Positions 16,173-25,683 of a DNA stretch of 64,000 nt are shown in pieces. Under the pieces are notes generated by a model. That model had not been told where the DNA came from and did not search any database. It worked only from the letters and a program-made list of their open reading frames with translations. Location: NCBI RefSeq assembly GCF_014651615.1, contig NZ_BMXF01000005.1, positions 248,001 to 312,000 on the forward strand, in the 5' to 3' direction. Each line of letters begins with the position of its first letter. Within the stretch, counting starts at the first letter, position 1. The position numbers and the translations under genes were made by a program. The stretch comes from Persicitalea jodogahamensis (lineage in GTDB: Bacteria > Bacteroidota > Bacteroidia > Cytophagales > Spirosomataceae).

Positions 16173-18350
16173 ATGAAAAATCTTTTACTTATTATCTTAC
16201 TCCTGAGCAGCACGGCGCTCTCTGCCCAAACGCTCCTGAGCGGCCAGGTCACCGACCGTAAGGGCCACGCATTACCCGGTGCCAACGTGTTGTTGAAAGG
16301 TACTTATGATGGGGCCACCACCGATACACTCGGTAGGTTTTCCTTCAAGACCTTTGAAAAAGATTCCGCTACGCTGCTCGTCAGTTACGTGGGCTATGAA
16401 CCGTTTGACCAAAAACTGATTTTGCGGGGCCAACCGCAGACTTTCACCGTAAAACTGGAAGAATCGGCCAGTGAGCTGAATACGGTCGTCATTACGGCGG
16501 GTTCATTCGAGGCCTCGGACGAGAAGCGCATGACCATGCTCAAGCCGCTCGACATCGTGACCACCGCCGGAGCCGGGGCTGACATCACGGCGGTGATGCA
16601 ATTACTACCCGGAGCGCAGCGCGTCGGTGAGCAGAACGGCCTGTTTGTCCGCGGCGGTTCGGGGCAGGAAGCCAAGGTAGTTATCGACGGGATGATTGTG
16701 CAAAATCCATTTTTTAGCTCACTTCCCGACGTACAGCAACGCGGTCGGTTCAACCCGTTTATGTTCAAGGGTACGGCATTCAGCACCGGTGGCTACTCGG
16801 CGCAGTACGGGCAGGCGCTGTCGTCGGTACTTTTATTAAGTACGAGCGATAAGGCCTCCGACAATGGTCTGGGTGTGAGCCTGAACCTGGCGAGCGCGGG
16901 CCTGAATTACGATGTGGCCAATGAAAAGCAGTCGCTATCGGTGGTGGGTTATTACGGCAACCTCAGGCCGCTCTTCGCGTTGGTGAAGCAAAACGTCGAA
17001 TGGACGCGTGAGCCGGAGTTCACAGGCTCGTCGCTGACCTATCGCCTGAAAACATCCAAAACCGGGCTTCTGAAAACCTACGGTATGTATTCCGACAGCC
17101 GCCTGGGCATGGTCACGCAGGCCCCGCTGGATAACGAAACCCGCACGGGCATCCGACTGCACAATCGCAACGCCTTTGCCACAAGTACTTTTACCGATAG
17201 TTGGGCAGAAGGCAAATGGCAGCTCAACAGCGGCTTTTCGTACAGCCACAACAGCGATGAAACTACCTTCGACGGCTCCAACTTTGGCGGCTCCGACGAG
17301 CGCATTCAGGGCCGGGCGGTACTGACGCGGCTCTTGTCCAAAAACAATACGTTTCTTTTTGGGACAGAAATTCACCGCATCAATTTAACTACGGCATACA
17401 ACAATCAACGCTACGCGCTGCACGACAACTACGCCGCTGCCTTCGCCGAGGCGGAGATTTACGTGACCCGGAAACTAGCCGGACGTGTGGGTTTGCGAAC
17501 GGAATATTCGTCAGCCATCAACCGCTCCAATCTCGCGCCGAGGCTCTCGTTTGCTTACAAAACGGGCGAGTACAGCCAGGTTTCGCTGGCGGCGGGGCAA
17601 TTTTACCAAAATCCCGACTATCGCTATTTGTACATAAACTCTGGTCTGAACTTCGAACGTGCCGACCACCTCATCCTCAACTACCAACGCATCAAGAACA
17701 AGCGAACGTTTCGGATCGAGGGCTTTTACAAGAACTACGCCCAACTTGTGCGCGAGTTTACCGGCCAGCCTTTCGACGCCAACCCTTACCGCTTCCCCTG
17801 GGGACAAACTAACAACGGCGGCAACGGCTACGCACAGGGCTTCGACGTCTTCTGGCGCGATCAGAAGCTAATCAAGAATTTTGACTACTGGATCACATAC
17901 AGCTACGTGGATACCGAGCGGCTTTTCCAGCAATTCGAACAATCCGCCACGCCGACGTTCGTCTCCAACCACAACGCCAGCCTGATCACCAAAAAGTGGT
18001 TTGAGAAAATCACCACGAGCGCAAACTTCACCTATTCCTACACGAGTGGCCGCCCTTACTATAATCCCAATCGTATTGGCGAACCGAACGACGGTTTCCT
18101 TACCGATCGCACGCCGCCCGTACATAATCTGAGTTTTTCGGCCAGCAAAATCATGATGATCAAGAATAACTTCACTGTGCTTTACCTGACGGTGGACAAT
18201 ATCCTCAACACCCGCAATGTCTTCACCTATCGCTACACGCCTGATGGCAAAACGCGCTACGCGGTCGGTCCGCAAAGCTACCGCAGCTTCTTTGTCGGAA
18301 TGCAAATCATGCTCTCGAAGAAAGCAGTGGTAACGAAAAATGATATTTAA
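16173..18350 (+). CDS. TonB-dependent receptor with carboxypeptidase-like regulatory domain
   Basis: A 725-aa outer-membrane receptor. Signal peptide to about residue 18 (ALSAQ), then a regulatory beta-sandwich (about 20-105: GQVTDRKGHALPGANVLLKG), a plug domain with NGLFVRGGSGQEAKVVIDGM, and a barrel ending in a hydrophobic strand. It lacks the SusC DPLYVIDG signature and is far shorter than SusC, so it is a FecA/CirA-size importer for siderophores, vitamins or metals rather than a glycan transporter; the ligand cannot be read. A possible -7 box TAGTTTTG lies at 16134-16141, without a clear -33 TTG. Followed by a TPR-like protein gene. Confidence 0.93.
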   Translation: MKNLLLIILLLSSTALSAQTLLSGQVTDRKGHALPGANVLLKGTYDGATTDTLGRFSFKTFEKDSATLLVSYVGYEPFDQKLILRGQPQTFTVKLEESASELNTVVITAGSFEASDEKRMTMLKPLDIVTTAGAGADITAVMQLLPGAQRVGEQNGLFVRGGSGQEAKVVIDGMIVQNPFFSSLPDVQQRGRFNPFMFKGTAFSTGGYSAQYGQALSSVLLLSTSDKASDNGLGVSLNLASAGLNYDVANEKQSLSVVGYYGNLRPLFALVKQNVEWTREPEFTGSSLTYRLKTSKTGLLKTYGMYSDSRLGMVTQAPLDNETRTGIRLHNRNAFATSTFTDSWAEGKWQLNSGFSYSHNSDETTFDGSNFGGSDERIQGRAVLTRLLSKNNTFLFGTEIHRINLTTAYNNQRYALHDNYAAAFAEAEIYVTRKLAGRVGLRTEYSSAINRSNLAPRLSFAYKTGEYSQVSLAAGQFYQNPDYRYLYINSGLNFERADHLILNYQRIKNKRTFRIEGFYKNYAQLVREFTGQPFDANPYRFPWGQTNNGGNGYAQGFDVFWRDQKLIKNFDYWITYSYVDTERLFQQFEQSATPTFVSNHNASLITKKWFEKITTSANFTYSYTSGRPYYNPNRIGEPNDGFLTDRTPPVHNLSFSASKIMMIKNNFTVLYLTVDNILNTRNVFTYRYTPDGKTRYAVGPQSYRSFFVGMQIMLSKKAVVTKNDI

Positions 18351-18355
18351 TAAAG

Positions 18356-18422
18356 CTTCAAAGCGGCAAAGCGACAAAGTTGCCTTGCCCTACTATCCAC
18401 TTTGTCGCTCCGCCGCTTCAAG
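18356..18422. repeat. Inverted pair of AAAGCGAC-type repeats after the TonB receptor
   Basis: Left arm 18356-18382 (CTTCAAAGCGGCAAAGCGAC and onward) and right arm 18397-18422 (CCACTTTGTCGCTCCGCCGC and onward) pair with few mismatches, forming a long hairpin in the gap between the TonB receptor and the next gene. The same AAAGCGAC unit recurs at 28206-28236 and, inverted, at 28793-28824. Confidence 0.7.
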
Positions 18423-18458
18423 AAAAACGTTTCACTTTCACCCAAACCCAATTCCAAA

Positions 18459-19115
18459 ATGAAAAAGCTTCTGACAATCACTGTTGCCCTGTTTCTTTCT
18501 GTCAATTTCTTGTTTGCGCAGAGTGAGCAGTACACCGCCGCCATGACCGAGGCCCTCAAAGACTTTTCGGTTAGTGAAAATAAGGAACCCGTTCCGGCCG
18601 AGTGGCAGGCGCTGGCCAACCGCTTTGAGCGCATCGCCTCCGCTGAGCCGAAGGAATGGCTGCCGCGCTACTACGCTACTTATGCTTACTCGATGCTGGC
18701 ATTTTTCGGTAAGAATGCCACCGAAAAAGACCAGATGGTCGATAAGGCCGAAGCACTTTTAAAAGAAGCCCTGGCCATCGAGGGCGAAAATTCCGAACTG
18801 ATGCTGCTCGATGCTCAGGTTCACCAGGCCCGGATGCTGGTCGACCCGCAGTCGCGATATATGACGGAAGGGCCCAGGTTTGAGGAAAGCCTGCAAAAAG
18901 CTAAAACACTTAATCCCGATAATCCGCGAATCTACCTCATGCAGGGTAGTTCGCTGTACTACACGCCTGAGCAGTTTGGCGGTGGCAAAAAGGTCGCCAA
19001 GCCCGTTTTGGAAAAGGCAATGGAAAAATTTGCTACCTTCAAACCCGAAGGACCTTTGTACCCCAATTGGGGACACGGGCAAGCCGGATATATGCTGGGC
19101 GAGGCGAGTAAATAA
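18459..19115 (+). CDS. Exported TPR-like helical protein
   Basis: A 218-aa protein from the ATG at 18459 with a clear signal peptide (MKKLLTITVALFLSVNFLFAQ). The mature part is helical with TPR-like pairs: WQALANRFERIASAEPKEWLP, VDKAEALLKEALAIEGENSEL and FEESLQKAKTLNPDNPRIYL. TPR proteins act as periplasmic scaffolds. It sits between a TonB receptor and a two-component pair; 45 bp separate it from the kinase start, so it may belong to the same transcription unit and could be an accessory of the receptor or of the signalling pair, which is inference. No enzymatic motif is visible. Confidence 0.8.
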   Translation: MKKLLTITVALFLSVNFLFAQSEQYTAAMTEALKDFSVSENKEPVPAEWQALANRFERIASAEPKEWLPRYYATYAYSMLAFFGKNATEKDQMVDKAEALLKEALAIEGENSELMLLDAQVHQARMLVDPQSRYMTEGPRFEESLQKAKTLNPDNPRIYLMQGSSLYYTPEQFGGGKKVAKPVLEKAMEKFATFKPEGPLYPNWGHGQAGYMLGEASK

Positions 19116-19160
19116 ATAAAAGAGCCAGCAAAGTTGCCGGAGCCGAGGCCGGGAAAAAAT

Positions 19161-20609
19161 ATGGAAAAACAGCAAATCATCGAGGAGCTGCGCAGCGGCA
19201 AGCCCGTCCCGATAAGGATGCGGGCTTCGTCGCTGCGCGGTTTTGATTTCAGCGGCATGGACCTGACCGATGCCGATCTGAGTTTTTCGAATCTTACTGA
19301 CGCCAACTTCAACGATGCCAAGCTGCGCGGCGCGCGCATCAGGGCCTCCAACCTTTCGCGCGCTTCGTTTCGTGACGCCGACCTGACCAATGTCGATTTC
19401 AGCTTCAGTAACCTGACCGATACCGACCTGACCGATGCCAAACTGGACGGTGTCAACCTGAGCTTCTCTAACAAGAACAGTTCGTTTCAGTGGGGCGATA
19501 TGAGCCTGGTGGCCCTCATTCAAAGCCAAAGCTGGCTGGGTATGGCGGTTGCGATGCTGTTTGGGGCTATTTTCGTATATGGAGTGAGCGGGATTGTTTA
19601 TTTCACCAACCTGATCACTACGGCCTCCGATCCTCTGGTGATGCAGTTGAACCAGTTTGTGGTGGTCAATAATCTTTTGACCGGTATTCTGACCATTTTT
19701 TTTACCAACCGGACTATTGTCTGGCTGGACCGCCTTCAAATTGCCGTATGGAAGCGGCACCTGCTTCTATCCTTTCTGATCACGCTGGCATACATTGCCT
19801 TCACTACCACCCTTTACTGCTTTTGGGCTCAGGAAATTATTAACCAATTGATTTTACGGAACAGCCTGGATGCGGCAGGAGGAACGGCTCCCTGGTACTT
19901 TTACACTCTTGGACCGATCGGCCTTGCCAACCTCTTCTATTACCTTAGCCGGCAGGGGCAGCAGCTTTCTCGCAAGATTTCAGAACAGGAGTACCAGCTT
20001 TTGAGTCTTGAAAAATTAAAAACCCGCGCCGAACTGAGCGCTTTGCAGGCCCGGATCAACCCGCATTTTCTTTACAACTCCCTCAATAGCATCGCCAGTC
20101 TGGTACACGGCGACCCTGACAAGGCCGAGGAAATGACCGTCCTACTTTCCAAACTTTTTCGATACACGACGGGTCGAAGTAATGATGACTACTACGACAC
20201 TATTAACAGTGAGCTGGAAATGGTGCGGACATACCTGCAAATTGAGCAGGTACGCTTCGGCGACCGCCTGAAATTTGAGGTACAGGTGGAAGATCCGGCT
20301 TTGTCCAAGCTCACGATACCGAAGTTTCTGCTGCAACCTATCGTCGAAAATGCCGTGAAGCACGGCATTAGCAAACTACCCGAAGCAGGCTGCATCCGGG
20401 TGCATATTTTTGAAAAAGATGATTGGCTGTACCTTTGCGTGCAGGACAACGGCCCGGCATTCGGCGAAAACCTGTCGTCGGGATACGGCTTGCGGAGCAT
20501 TCAGGAAAAACTGAAACTCCTCTACCAAGACGATGCTTCGGTAGAGATGCGCAATGAGCCGGACAAGCATGTCGCCCTAAAAATTAAAACAAATCGGCTT
20601 ACGGCATGA
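19161..20609 (+). CDS. LytS/YehU-type sensor kinase with N-terminal pentapeptide repeats
   Basis: A 482-aa membrane histidine kinase. Residues about 28-108 are pentapeptide repeats of the A(D/N)Lxx kind (GFDFSGMDLTDADLSFSNL, ANFNDAKLRGARIRASNL), which build a right-handed beta helix. Then come four hydrophobic segments (about 120-285), a short coiled coil (QEYQLLSLEKLKTRAELSAL) and the His_kinase domain with the phosphoacceptor His302 in INPHFLYNSLNSI. The ATPase part has QPIVENAVKHGI and SSGYGLRSI. I use ATG 19161; a TTG at 19134 is possible but less likely. The stop overlaps the response regulator start by four bases (ATGA), so the two are translationally coupled. Confidence 0.93.
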   Translation: MEKQQIIEELRSGKPVPIRMRASSLRGFDFSGMDLTDADLSFSNLTDANFNDAKLRGARIRASNLSRASFRDADLTNVDFSFSNLTDTDLTDAKLDGVNLSFSNKNSSFQWGDMSLVALIQSQSWLGMAVAMLFGAIFVYGVSGIVYFTNLITTASDPLVMQLNQFVVVNNLLTGILTIFFTNRTIVWLDRLQIAVWKRHLLLSFLITLAYIAFTTTLYCFWAQEIINQLILRNSLDAAGGTAPWYFYTLGPIGLANLFYYLSRQGQQLSRKISEQEYQLLSLEKLKTRAELSALQARINPHFLYNSLNSIASLVHGDPDKAEEMTVLLSKLFRYTTGRSNDDYYDTINSELEMVRTYLQIEQVRFGDRLKFEVQVEDPALSKLTIPKFLLQPIVENAVKHGISKLPEAGCIRVHIFEKDDWLYLCVQDNGPAFGENLSSGYGLRSIQEKLKLLYQDDASVEMRNEPDKHVALKIKTNRLTA

Positions 20610-21409
20610 ATCTTCCCCTACGCACCATCACCATCGACGACGAGCAACTCGCTCTCAACCGCCTGAAACGGTTGCTGAGCGACTATGCCGATGTGTTCGA
20701 CATCATCGCCGAAGGCCACAACGGCGCTGAAGGACTGGATCTGATCGAGAAACACAAACCCGACCTTGTTTTCCTCGATATCGAAATGCCGCTGCTCAAT
20801 GGTTTCGAGATGCTGGCCAAAGTCAGCACGATGCCGATGGTTGTGTTTGCTACGGCTTACGACCAGTACGCCATCCGCGCATTCGAGGAGAATTCGGTCG
20901 ATTACCTGTTGAAACCCATTGAAAACGAACGTCTGCAGAAGACGATCGAAAAGATAAAGTCGCGGGTCGAAGTAAAGAAGACGCCACAAACCGACGTTTC
21001 GGCACCAGAAGATACCAGAGAACATTATACCCAAAACCTGCTGCGTCTTTTGGAAAGAATGCAGCCCAGACAGGAAATGCACGCACTTTCGGTCAAGTCC
21101 GGCGAACGCATCCTGCTCATCCCGCTGACCGAAGTTTCTCACTTTGAGGCAGAGGACAAGTATGTTTTTCTTAATACGCTCGATGGACACCAGTACCTGG
21201 TCAGCCATACGCTGACCAGTCTGGAAGAAAAACTTCCGGTTCATTTTCTGCGTGTGAGTCGCTCGGCCATTCTCAATACGCACCAGATCAATGAAATTCA
21301 GCGTTATTTCAACGGCAAGTACATGATCGTCATGCGCGACCGCAAAGCGTCCTCCCTGCAAAGCGGCTCTACCTACGGCGACGCCATCCGCCAGCTACTC
21401 AGTATCTGA
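20606..21409 (+). CDS. LytTR-type response regulator
   Basis: A 267-aa regulator. The receiver domain has acidic residues DDE at 11-13, the phosphoacceptor Asp58 in LVFLDIEMP, the Thr/Ala switch in VVFATAYDQYA and Lys in DYLLKPI. After a linker (about 125-160) comes a LytTR DNA-binding domain: SVKSGERILLIPLTEVSHFEA, YLVSHTLTSLEEKLP, FLRVSRSAILNTHQINEI, all family-typical. It partners the upstream kinase by gene overlap. Targets in Bacteroidota are often adjacent transport or envelope genes, so the TonB receptor and TPR gene are candidates; no binding site was identified. Confidence 0.94.
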   Translation: MNLPLRTITIDDEQLALNRLKRLLSDYADVFDIIAEGHNGAEGLDLIEKHKPDLVFLDIEMPLLNGFEMLAKVSTMPMVVFATAYDQYAIRAFEENSVDYLLKPIENERLQKTIEKIKSRVEVKKTPQTDVSAPEDTREHYTQNLLRLLERMQPRQEMHALSVKSGERILLIPLTEVSHFEAEDKYVFLNTLDGHQYLVSHTLTSLEEKLPVHFLRVSRSAILNTHQINEIQRYFNGKYMIVMRDRKASSLQSGSTYGDAIRQLLSI

Positions 21410-21614
21410 CACGATACGTTCCCCAAGCGATTGATTTTGAAGCCGTCAGACTTATGACTAACTTGCGCCCCGATTTGCCAGAGCGGGAGGGGGGTAATGG
21501 CTTAATAGGTAAATATTTAAGTTGTTTTTTACCCTTATTTTCAGAATAAGCGTTTCGGCTGTGCCACATGGCTACCACAATTTTGTTAAAAAAAGTTAAA
21601 CTCGGGTCTGCGGA

Positions 21615-22355
21615 ATGAAGGAACTCATCGACTTGAGCAATCTGCCCAAACACATCGCCGTTATCATGGACGGTAATGGCCGTTGGGCCAAAAATCAGGG
21701 CGCGGCCCGCATTTTTGGCCACCGGAGCGCGATTAAGGCGGTACGGGAAGTGACCGAAGGCTGCGCCGAACTGGGTGTCGGATATTTGACCCTTTATGCT
21801 TTTTCAACCGAAAACTGGGGGCGTCCGCAGATAGAAGTGCAAGCGCTCATGGAACTGCTCGTGCAGACGATCCGCGACGAACTGCCTACTTTACAGAAAA
21901 ACAACGTGCGTCTCGATTCGATCGGCGACTTGAATAGTTTACCCGAACGCTGCCGCCGTCAATTGGCCGAAGCCATCGAGCAAACCCGCCAAAACGACGG
22001 TCTGAACCTGATTCTGGCCCTCGGATACAGCGGCAAATGGGATATCGTGCAGGCTACCAGGCAACTTGCCCAGGAAATAAAATCGGGGGCATTACAACCC
22101 GAAGACATCACTGAGGGTCTGTTAAACGACCGACTGGCCACCAAAGGTCGCCCTGATGTAGATTTAATGCTGCGTACGGGGGGCGATCACCGGATCAGCA
22201 ACTTCCTTCTGTGGCAATTGGCCTACGCCGAATTGTACATTTACGACGAAGTGTATTGGCCTGATTTCCGTAAGGCGCATCTCTACGAAGGTATTCTGTC
22301 GTACCAGAAAAGAGAACGGCGGTTTGGCAAGACCAGCGAGCAGGTCAATAGTTGA
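21615..22355 (+). CDS. uppS: Isoprenyl transferase (undecaprenyl diphosphate synthase)
   Basis: Cis-prenyltransferase making undecaprenyl diphosphate, the lipid carrier of cell-wall and surface polysaccharide synthesis. The 246-aa protein has the catalytic Asp19 in VIMDGNGRWAK, the TLYAFSTENW motif, and the C-terminal DLMLRTGGDHRISNFLLW in place of the more common RTSGEQRLSNFLLW, followed by LAYAELYI. Start is the ATG at 21615. It is the first gene of a conserved uppS-bamA-ompH-ompH arrangement, and the next gene begins 74 bp later with translation signals close to its stop. Confidence 0.96.
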   Translation: MKELIDLSNLPKHIAVIMDGNGRWAKNQGAARIFGHRSAIKAVREVTEGCAELGVGYLTLYAFSTENWGRPQIEVQALMELLVQTIRDELPTLQKNNVRLDSIGDLNSLPERCRRQLAEAIEQTRQNDGLNLILALGYSGKWDIVQATRQLAQEIKSGALQPEDITEGLLNDRLATKGRPDVDLMLRTGGDHRISNFLLWQLAYAELYIYDEVYWPDFRKAHLYEGILSYQKRERRFGKTSEQVNS

Positions 22356-22429
22356 CAACGAACAAGCAAGAATGCTCGCAATCAGTCAGCCATACTGTTA
22401 CAATAGGCACAAGCACACAAGTTCAGCTA

Positions 22430-25033
22430 ATGAAAAATTATATGAAGAAATTTACCGGAATACACGCTTCCTTACACGTATTGATGCTGATGCTGGCTTG
22501 CTCGCTAACCAGCCATGCGCAGCGCATTGGCGTGGGAGGAGGTATACCCGCCAAGCCTGCAGTCGAAAATCAAGCCCCCGCGCTGGATTATGCCGATCCT
22601 AAGGAGTACGAAATTATGGACGTGACCGTATCGGGAACCCAATTTCTGGACCCCAACAGCATGGTTTCCATATCTGGATTGCAAAAGGGCGACAAGGTTC
22701 GGGTGCCGGGTCCGGCGATTTCCTCTTCCATCAAAAGGATGATGGACTTCGGTACGCTTGACGATGTCGAAATTCTGTACACCAAAATAGAAGAAGGCAA
22801 AATCTGGCTCAATATCAATATCAAGGAGCGCCCCCGGCTATATAAAGTGACTTTTTCCGGCTTACGCAAAGGCGAAAAGGAGACTTTGAACGACAAGGTG
22901 AAGCTCATCAAAGGCCGCGTTATCACGCCGACGGTCATCAAGAACACCCAGTTGCTCATCAAAAAGCACTTCATGGACAAGGGCTTTTACAATATCACCG
23001 TAAAGGCTCTTCAAATTCCCGACACGACGCGCGGCCAGGCAACGCTTAACTTCACCGTCGATAAAGGCAAGAAAGTAAAGATTGAAGAAATCGAAATCAT
23101 CGGCAACGAGGCCATCAGCGACGCTACCCTGAAAAAGAAACTAAAAAAGACCAAAGAGAAAAAACTCTGGCACCTGTTCACCCCCTCAAAGTACATACCC
23201 AAGCTCTACGACGAGGACAAGGAAAAGCTTATCGCTTACTACCGCAAAAACGGCTACCGCGACGCGACCATCGAGTACGACAGCATTCAGGGCCAGGGCG
23301 GCGAGACGATCAACATTGTGATGAAGATCGACGAGGGGCCGAAGTACTACTACCGCAATATAGAATTCACGGGTAACTACCTTCGTAAAACCGATTTTCT
23401 GAAAAAAATTCTGGGCATCAATAAAGGGGATGTTTACAACCCGGAAGAACTGGAAAAGAAGATCAACGGTATTCCCGGGGCGGACGTCAGCTCAGCCTAC
23501 ATGGACGACGGATATCTATATTTCCGCGCGACGCCCGTCGAAGTATCCGTGGTGGGCGACTCGATCGACATTGAAATACGAATTAGTGAGGGCAAGCAGG
23601 CTACCATCAACCGCATTATTCTGAACGGCAATACCAAGACCAGCGACCGTGTGGTGCTACGCGAGTTGTTCACGTTGCCGGGGCAAAAATTCAGCAAGAC
23701 CGAGTTGATCAACACCAACCGCCAACTGGCGCAGATGGGGTACTTCGATCCCGAGAAAATCGGTATCAACCCTATCCCTAATCAGGCTGACGGCACGGTG
23801 GACATTGAATACACCGTAGAGGAAAAACCTTCTGATCAGATCGAGCTCTCTGGTGGTTGGGGCGGCTACATTGGCTTTGTAGGTACTTTGGGACTTGTTT
23901 TCAATAACTTCTCGCTGCGCAATATTCCTAACCGATCCACCTGGCGGCCACTGCCTTCGGGCGACGGACAGAAGCTTTCGGTGCGCTTCCAGGCCAACGG
24001 ACGGCAGTTCCAGACGTACTCGCTGTCGTTCAGCGAACCCTGGCTGGGTGGCAAAAAGCCCATCAACTTCGGCGTGGCCCTGACCCGTACCGTTTACCGG
24101 ATTTCGGATGTTTCTCAGCTTTATAGCCGCAACCCCGTGTCGCCCGGCAAGCAAACTTTCCTGGGCTCATACTACAACAATGGCATCACGTTCTCGCTGG
24201 GTCGTCGTTTGAAAGTACCTGATCGCTTCCTGGTACTGACCCATTCGCTTTCCCTGCAGCAATACCGCCTGGATAGTCTGGACTTTTTCCGCATTGGCTA
24301 CAGCAATGGTAAGTCATACAACGTGACGTTCAATACGACATTATCGCGCAACACCCTGAGTGATAACCAGTATCCGCGCTCGGGTTCGTCGCTCTCATTG
24401 GCGGCTACCTTCACTCCGCCCTATTCTGCTTTCCGGAAATCGGATTTCAGCGATGCGCAGGATAGGTTCAAACTGGTCGAGTACCATAAGTGGATGTTCG
24501 ATGCCAGTTGGTACGCCACCATCACGGGTAAGCTCGTCGTGAGCGCCCGCGCCCACATGGGCTTCCTGGGTAGTTACGGCGACCGGGTGGGCATGAGTCC
24601 GTTTGGTCGCTTCATCGTGGGTGGTTCCGGTTTGGCCGGGCAGGGCTCTTTCGCCCTGGCCGACCAGGACATCATTGGTTTACGTGGCTACGGCGATCGT
24701 AAGGTGGGGCCACTCGATCAGAACGAACAATTACTCGGCGGCGGCGGCGTGGTCTATAATAAGTTCGTAACGGAAATACGTTACCCGGTTTCGCTCAATC
24801 CGCAGGCGACTATCTTCCTGCTGGGCTTCGCGGAAGGGGGCAACAACTGGGGTAGTTACCGCGAATTTAACCCCTTCGACATTAAACGTTCCGTCGGTGG
24901 CGGTGCCCGTATTTTTATGCCGGCCTTTGGCTTACTGGGCATCGACTGGGGCTACGGATTCGACAAGATTCAGGGTAAGAGTGTGCGCAGCGGCGGTCAA
25001 TTCCACTTCACGATCGGGCAGCAGATCCGGTAA
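22430..25033 (+). CDS. bamA: Outer-membrane protein assembly factor BamA
   Basis: Central Omp85 subunit of the BAM complex that folds beta-barrel proteins into the outer membrane. From the ATG at 22430 it is 867 aa, with a signal peptide ending SHAQ. Five POTRA domains follow (about 40-450), for example LKKTKEKKLWHLFTPSKYIP and KILGINKGDVYNPEELEKKI, then a 16-strand barrel. The loop-6 VRGF/Y-type motif appears as IIGLRGYGDRKVGP. The C-terminus ends GQFHFTIGQQIR. An in-frame ATG at 22442 is an alternative start. Typical Bacteroidota context between uppS and two ompH genes. Confidence 0.96.
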   Translation: MKNYMKKFTGIHASLHVLMLMLACSLTSHAQRIGVGGGIPAKPAVENQAPALDYADPKEYEIMDVTVSGTQFLDPNSMVSISGLQKGDKVRVPGPAISSSIKRMMDFGTLDDVEILYTKIEEGKIWLNINIKERPRLYKVTFSGLRKGEKETLNDKVKLIKGRVITPTVIKNTQLLIKKHFMDKGFYNITVKALQIPDTTRGQATLNFTVDKGKKVKIEEIEIIGNEAISDATLKKKLKKTKEKKLWHLFTPSKYIPKLYDEDKEKLIAYYRKNGYRDATIEYDSIQGQGGETINIVMKIDEGPKYYYRNIEFTGNYLRKTDFLKKILGINKGDVYNPEELEKKINGIPGADVSSAYMDDGYLYFRATPVEVSVVGDSIDIEIRISEGKQATINRIILNGNTKTSDRVVLRELFTLPGQKFSKTELINTNRQLAQMGYFDPEKIGINPIPNQADGTVDIEYTVEEKPSDQIELSGGWGGYIGFVGTLGLVFNNFSLRNIPNRSTWRPLPSGDGQKLSVRFQANGRQFQTYSLSFSEPWLGGKKPINFGVALTRTVYRISDVSQLYSRNPVSPGKQTFLGSYYNNGITFSLGRRLKVPDRFLVLTHSLSLQQYRLDSLDFFRIGYSNGKSYNVTFNTTLSRNTLSDNQYPRSGSSLSLAATFTPPYSAFRKSDFSDAQDRFKLVEYHKWMFDASWYATITGKLVVSARAHMGFLGSYGDRVGMSPFGRFIVGGSGLAGQGSFALADQDIIGLRGYGDRKVGPLDQNEQLLGGGGVVYNKFVTEIRYPVSLNPQATIFLLGFAEGGNNWGSYREFNPFDIKRSVGGGARIFMPAFGLLGIDWGYGFDKIQGKSVRSGGQFHFTIGQQIR

Positions 25034-25082
25034 TAAAGACATGACCCTTTCGTTATAAAGTGCAAAAAAACAGCACCTTCGC

Positions 25083-25646
25083 ATGAAGAAGATCGTATTT
25101 TTATTACTTTTGTCGTCCGTTTCGTCGCTGGGGGTTCAGGCTCAGAAGTTTGGCTATGTTGATATGGAATATATCACCAGCAAAATGCCTGAGTACCAGA
25201 AAGCCCAAAGCGAGATGAATCAGTTCTCGGAACGCTGGGCCAAGGAGATTCAGGAAAAAGGCGCCGAGATTGATCGTTTGCAGCGCGCATACATGGCTGA
25301 AGAGGTACTTTTAACCGACGAGCTTAAACGCAAGCGGCAAAATGAAATCAGAGAGAAGGAATTGGAAGCTCGTGAGTACAACAATAAGGTCTTTGGCGTG
25401 GACGGCATGATGTTTCAGAAGAAAAAAGAATTACTGAAGCCCGTCATGGAACGCGTACAGAGATCGGTCGAAAAGGTTTGTTCCCAACGGCGGCTCGATT
25501 TCCTCTTTGATAAGTCCAGCGATTTTGTAATGGTCTATACCAATCCCAAGCACGATTACACGGACTACGTCATGGAGGATTTGGGCATCGATACCAAACC
25601 CGTGGCTGCATCGGGTACTGCGCCCGCTTCCAAGACTAACAACTAA
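25083..25646 (+). CDS. OmpH/Skp family periplasmic chaperone, first copy
   Basis: A 187-aa periplasmic protein with a signal peptide (MKKIVFLLLLSSVSSLGVQAQ) followed by the OmpH start KFGYVDMEYITSKMPEYQKAQ. The central part is a charged coiled coil (about 40-130), forming the tentacles of the trimeric Skp chaperone that carries unfolded outer-membrane proteins to BamA. The later segment FDKSSDFVMVYTNPKHDYTDYVMEDLGI matches the family's C-terminal body. It follows bamA by 49 bp. The long C-terminal Ala/Thr-rich tail is likely disordered. Confidence 0.92.
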   Translation: MKKIVFLLLLSSVSSLGVQAQKFGYVDMEYITSKMPEYQKAQSEMNQFSERWAKEIQEKGAEIDRLQRAYMAEEVLLTDELKRKRQNEIREKELEAREYNNKVFGVDGMMFQKKKELLKPVMERVQRSVEKVCSQRRLDFLFDKSSDFVMVYTNPKHDYTDYVMEDLGIDTKPVAASGTAPASKTNN

Positions 25647-25683
25647 AACAGTACAACCAAAAAACCTAAATAAACACGAACCA

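Noticed and set aside
18759-19760. 333-codon minus-strand frame over the pentapeptide-repeat kinase
   Set aside because: Repetitive pattern arises from the repeats of the opposite strand; no signal for expression.
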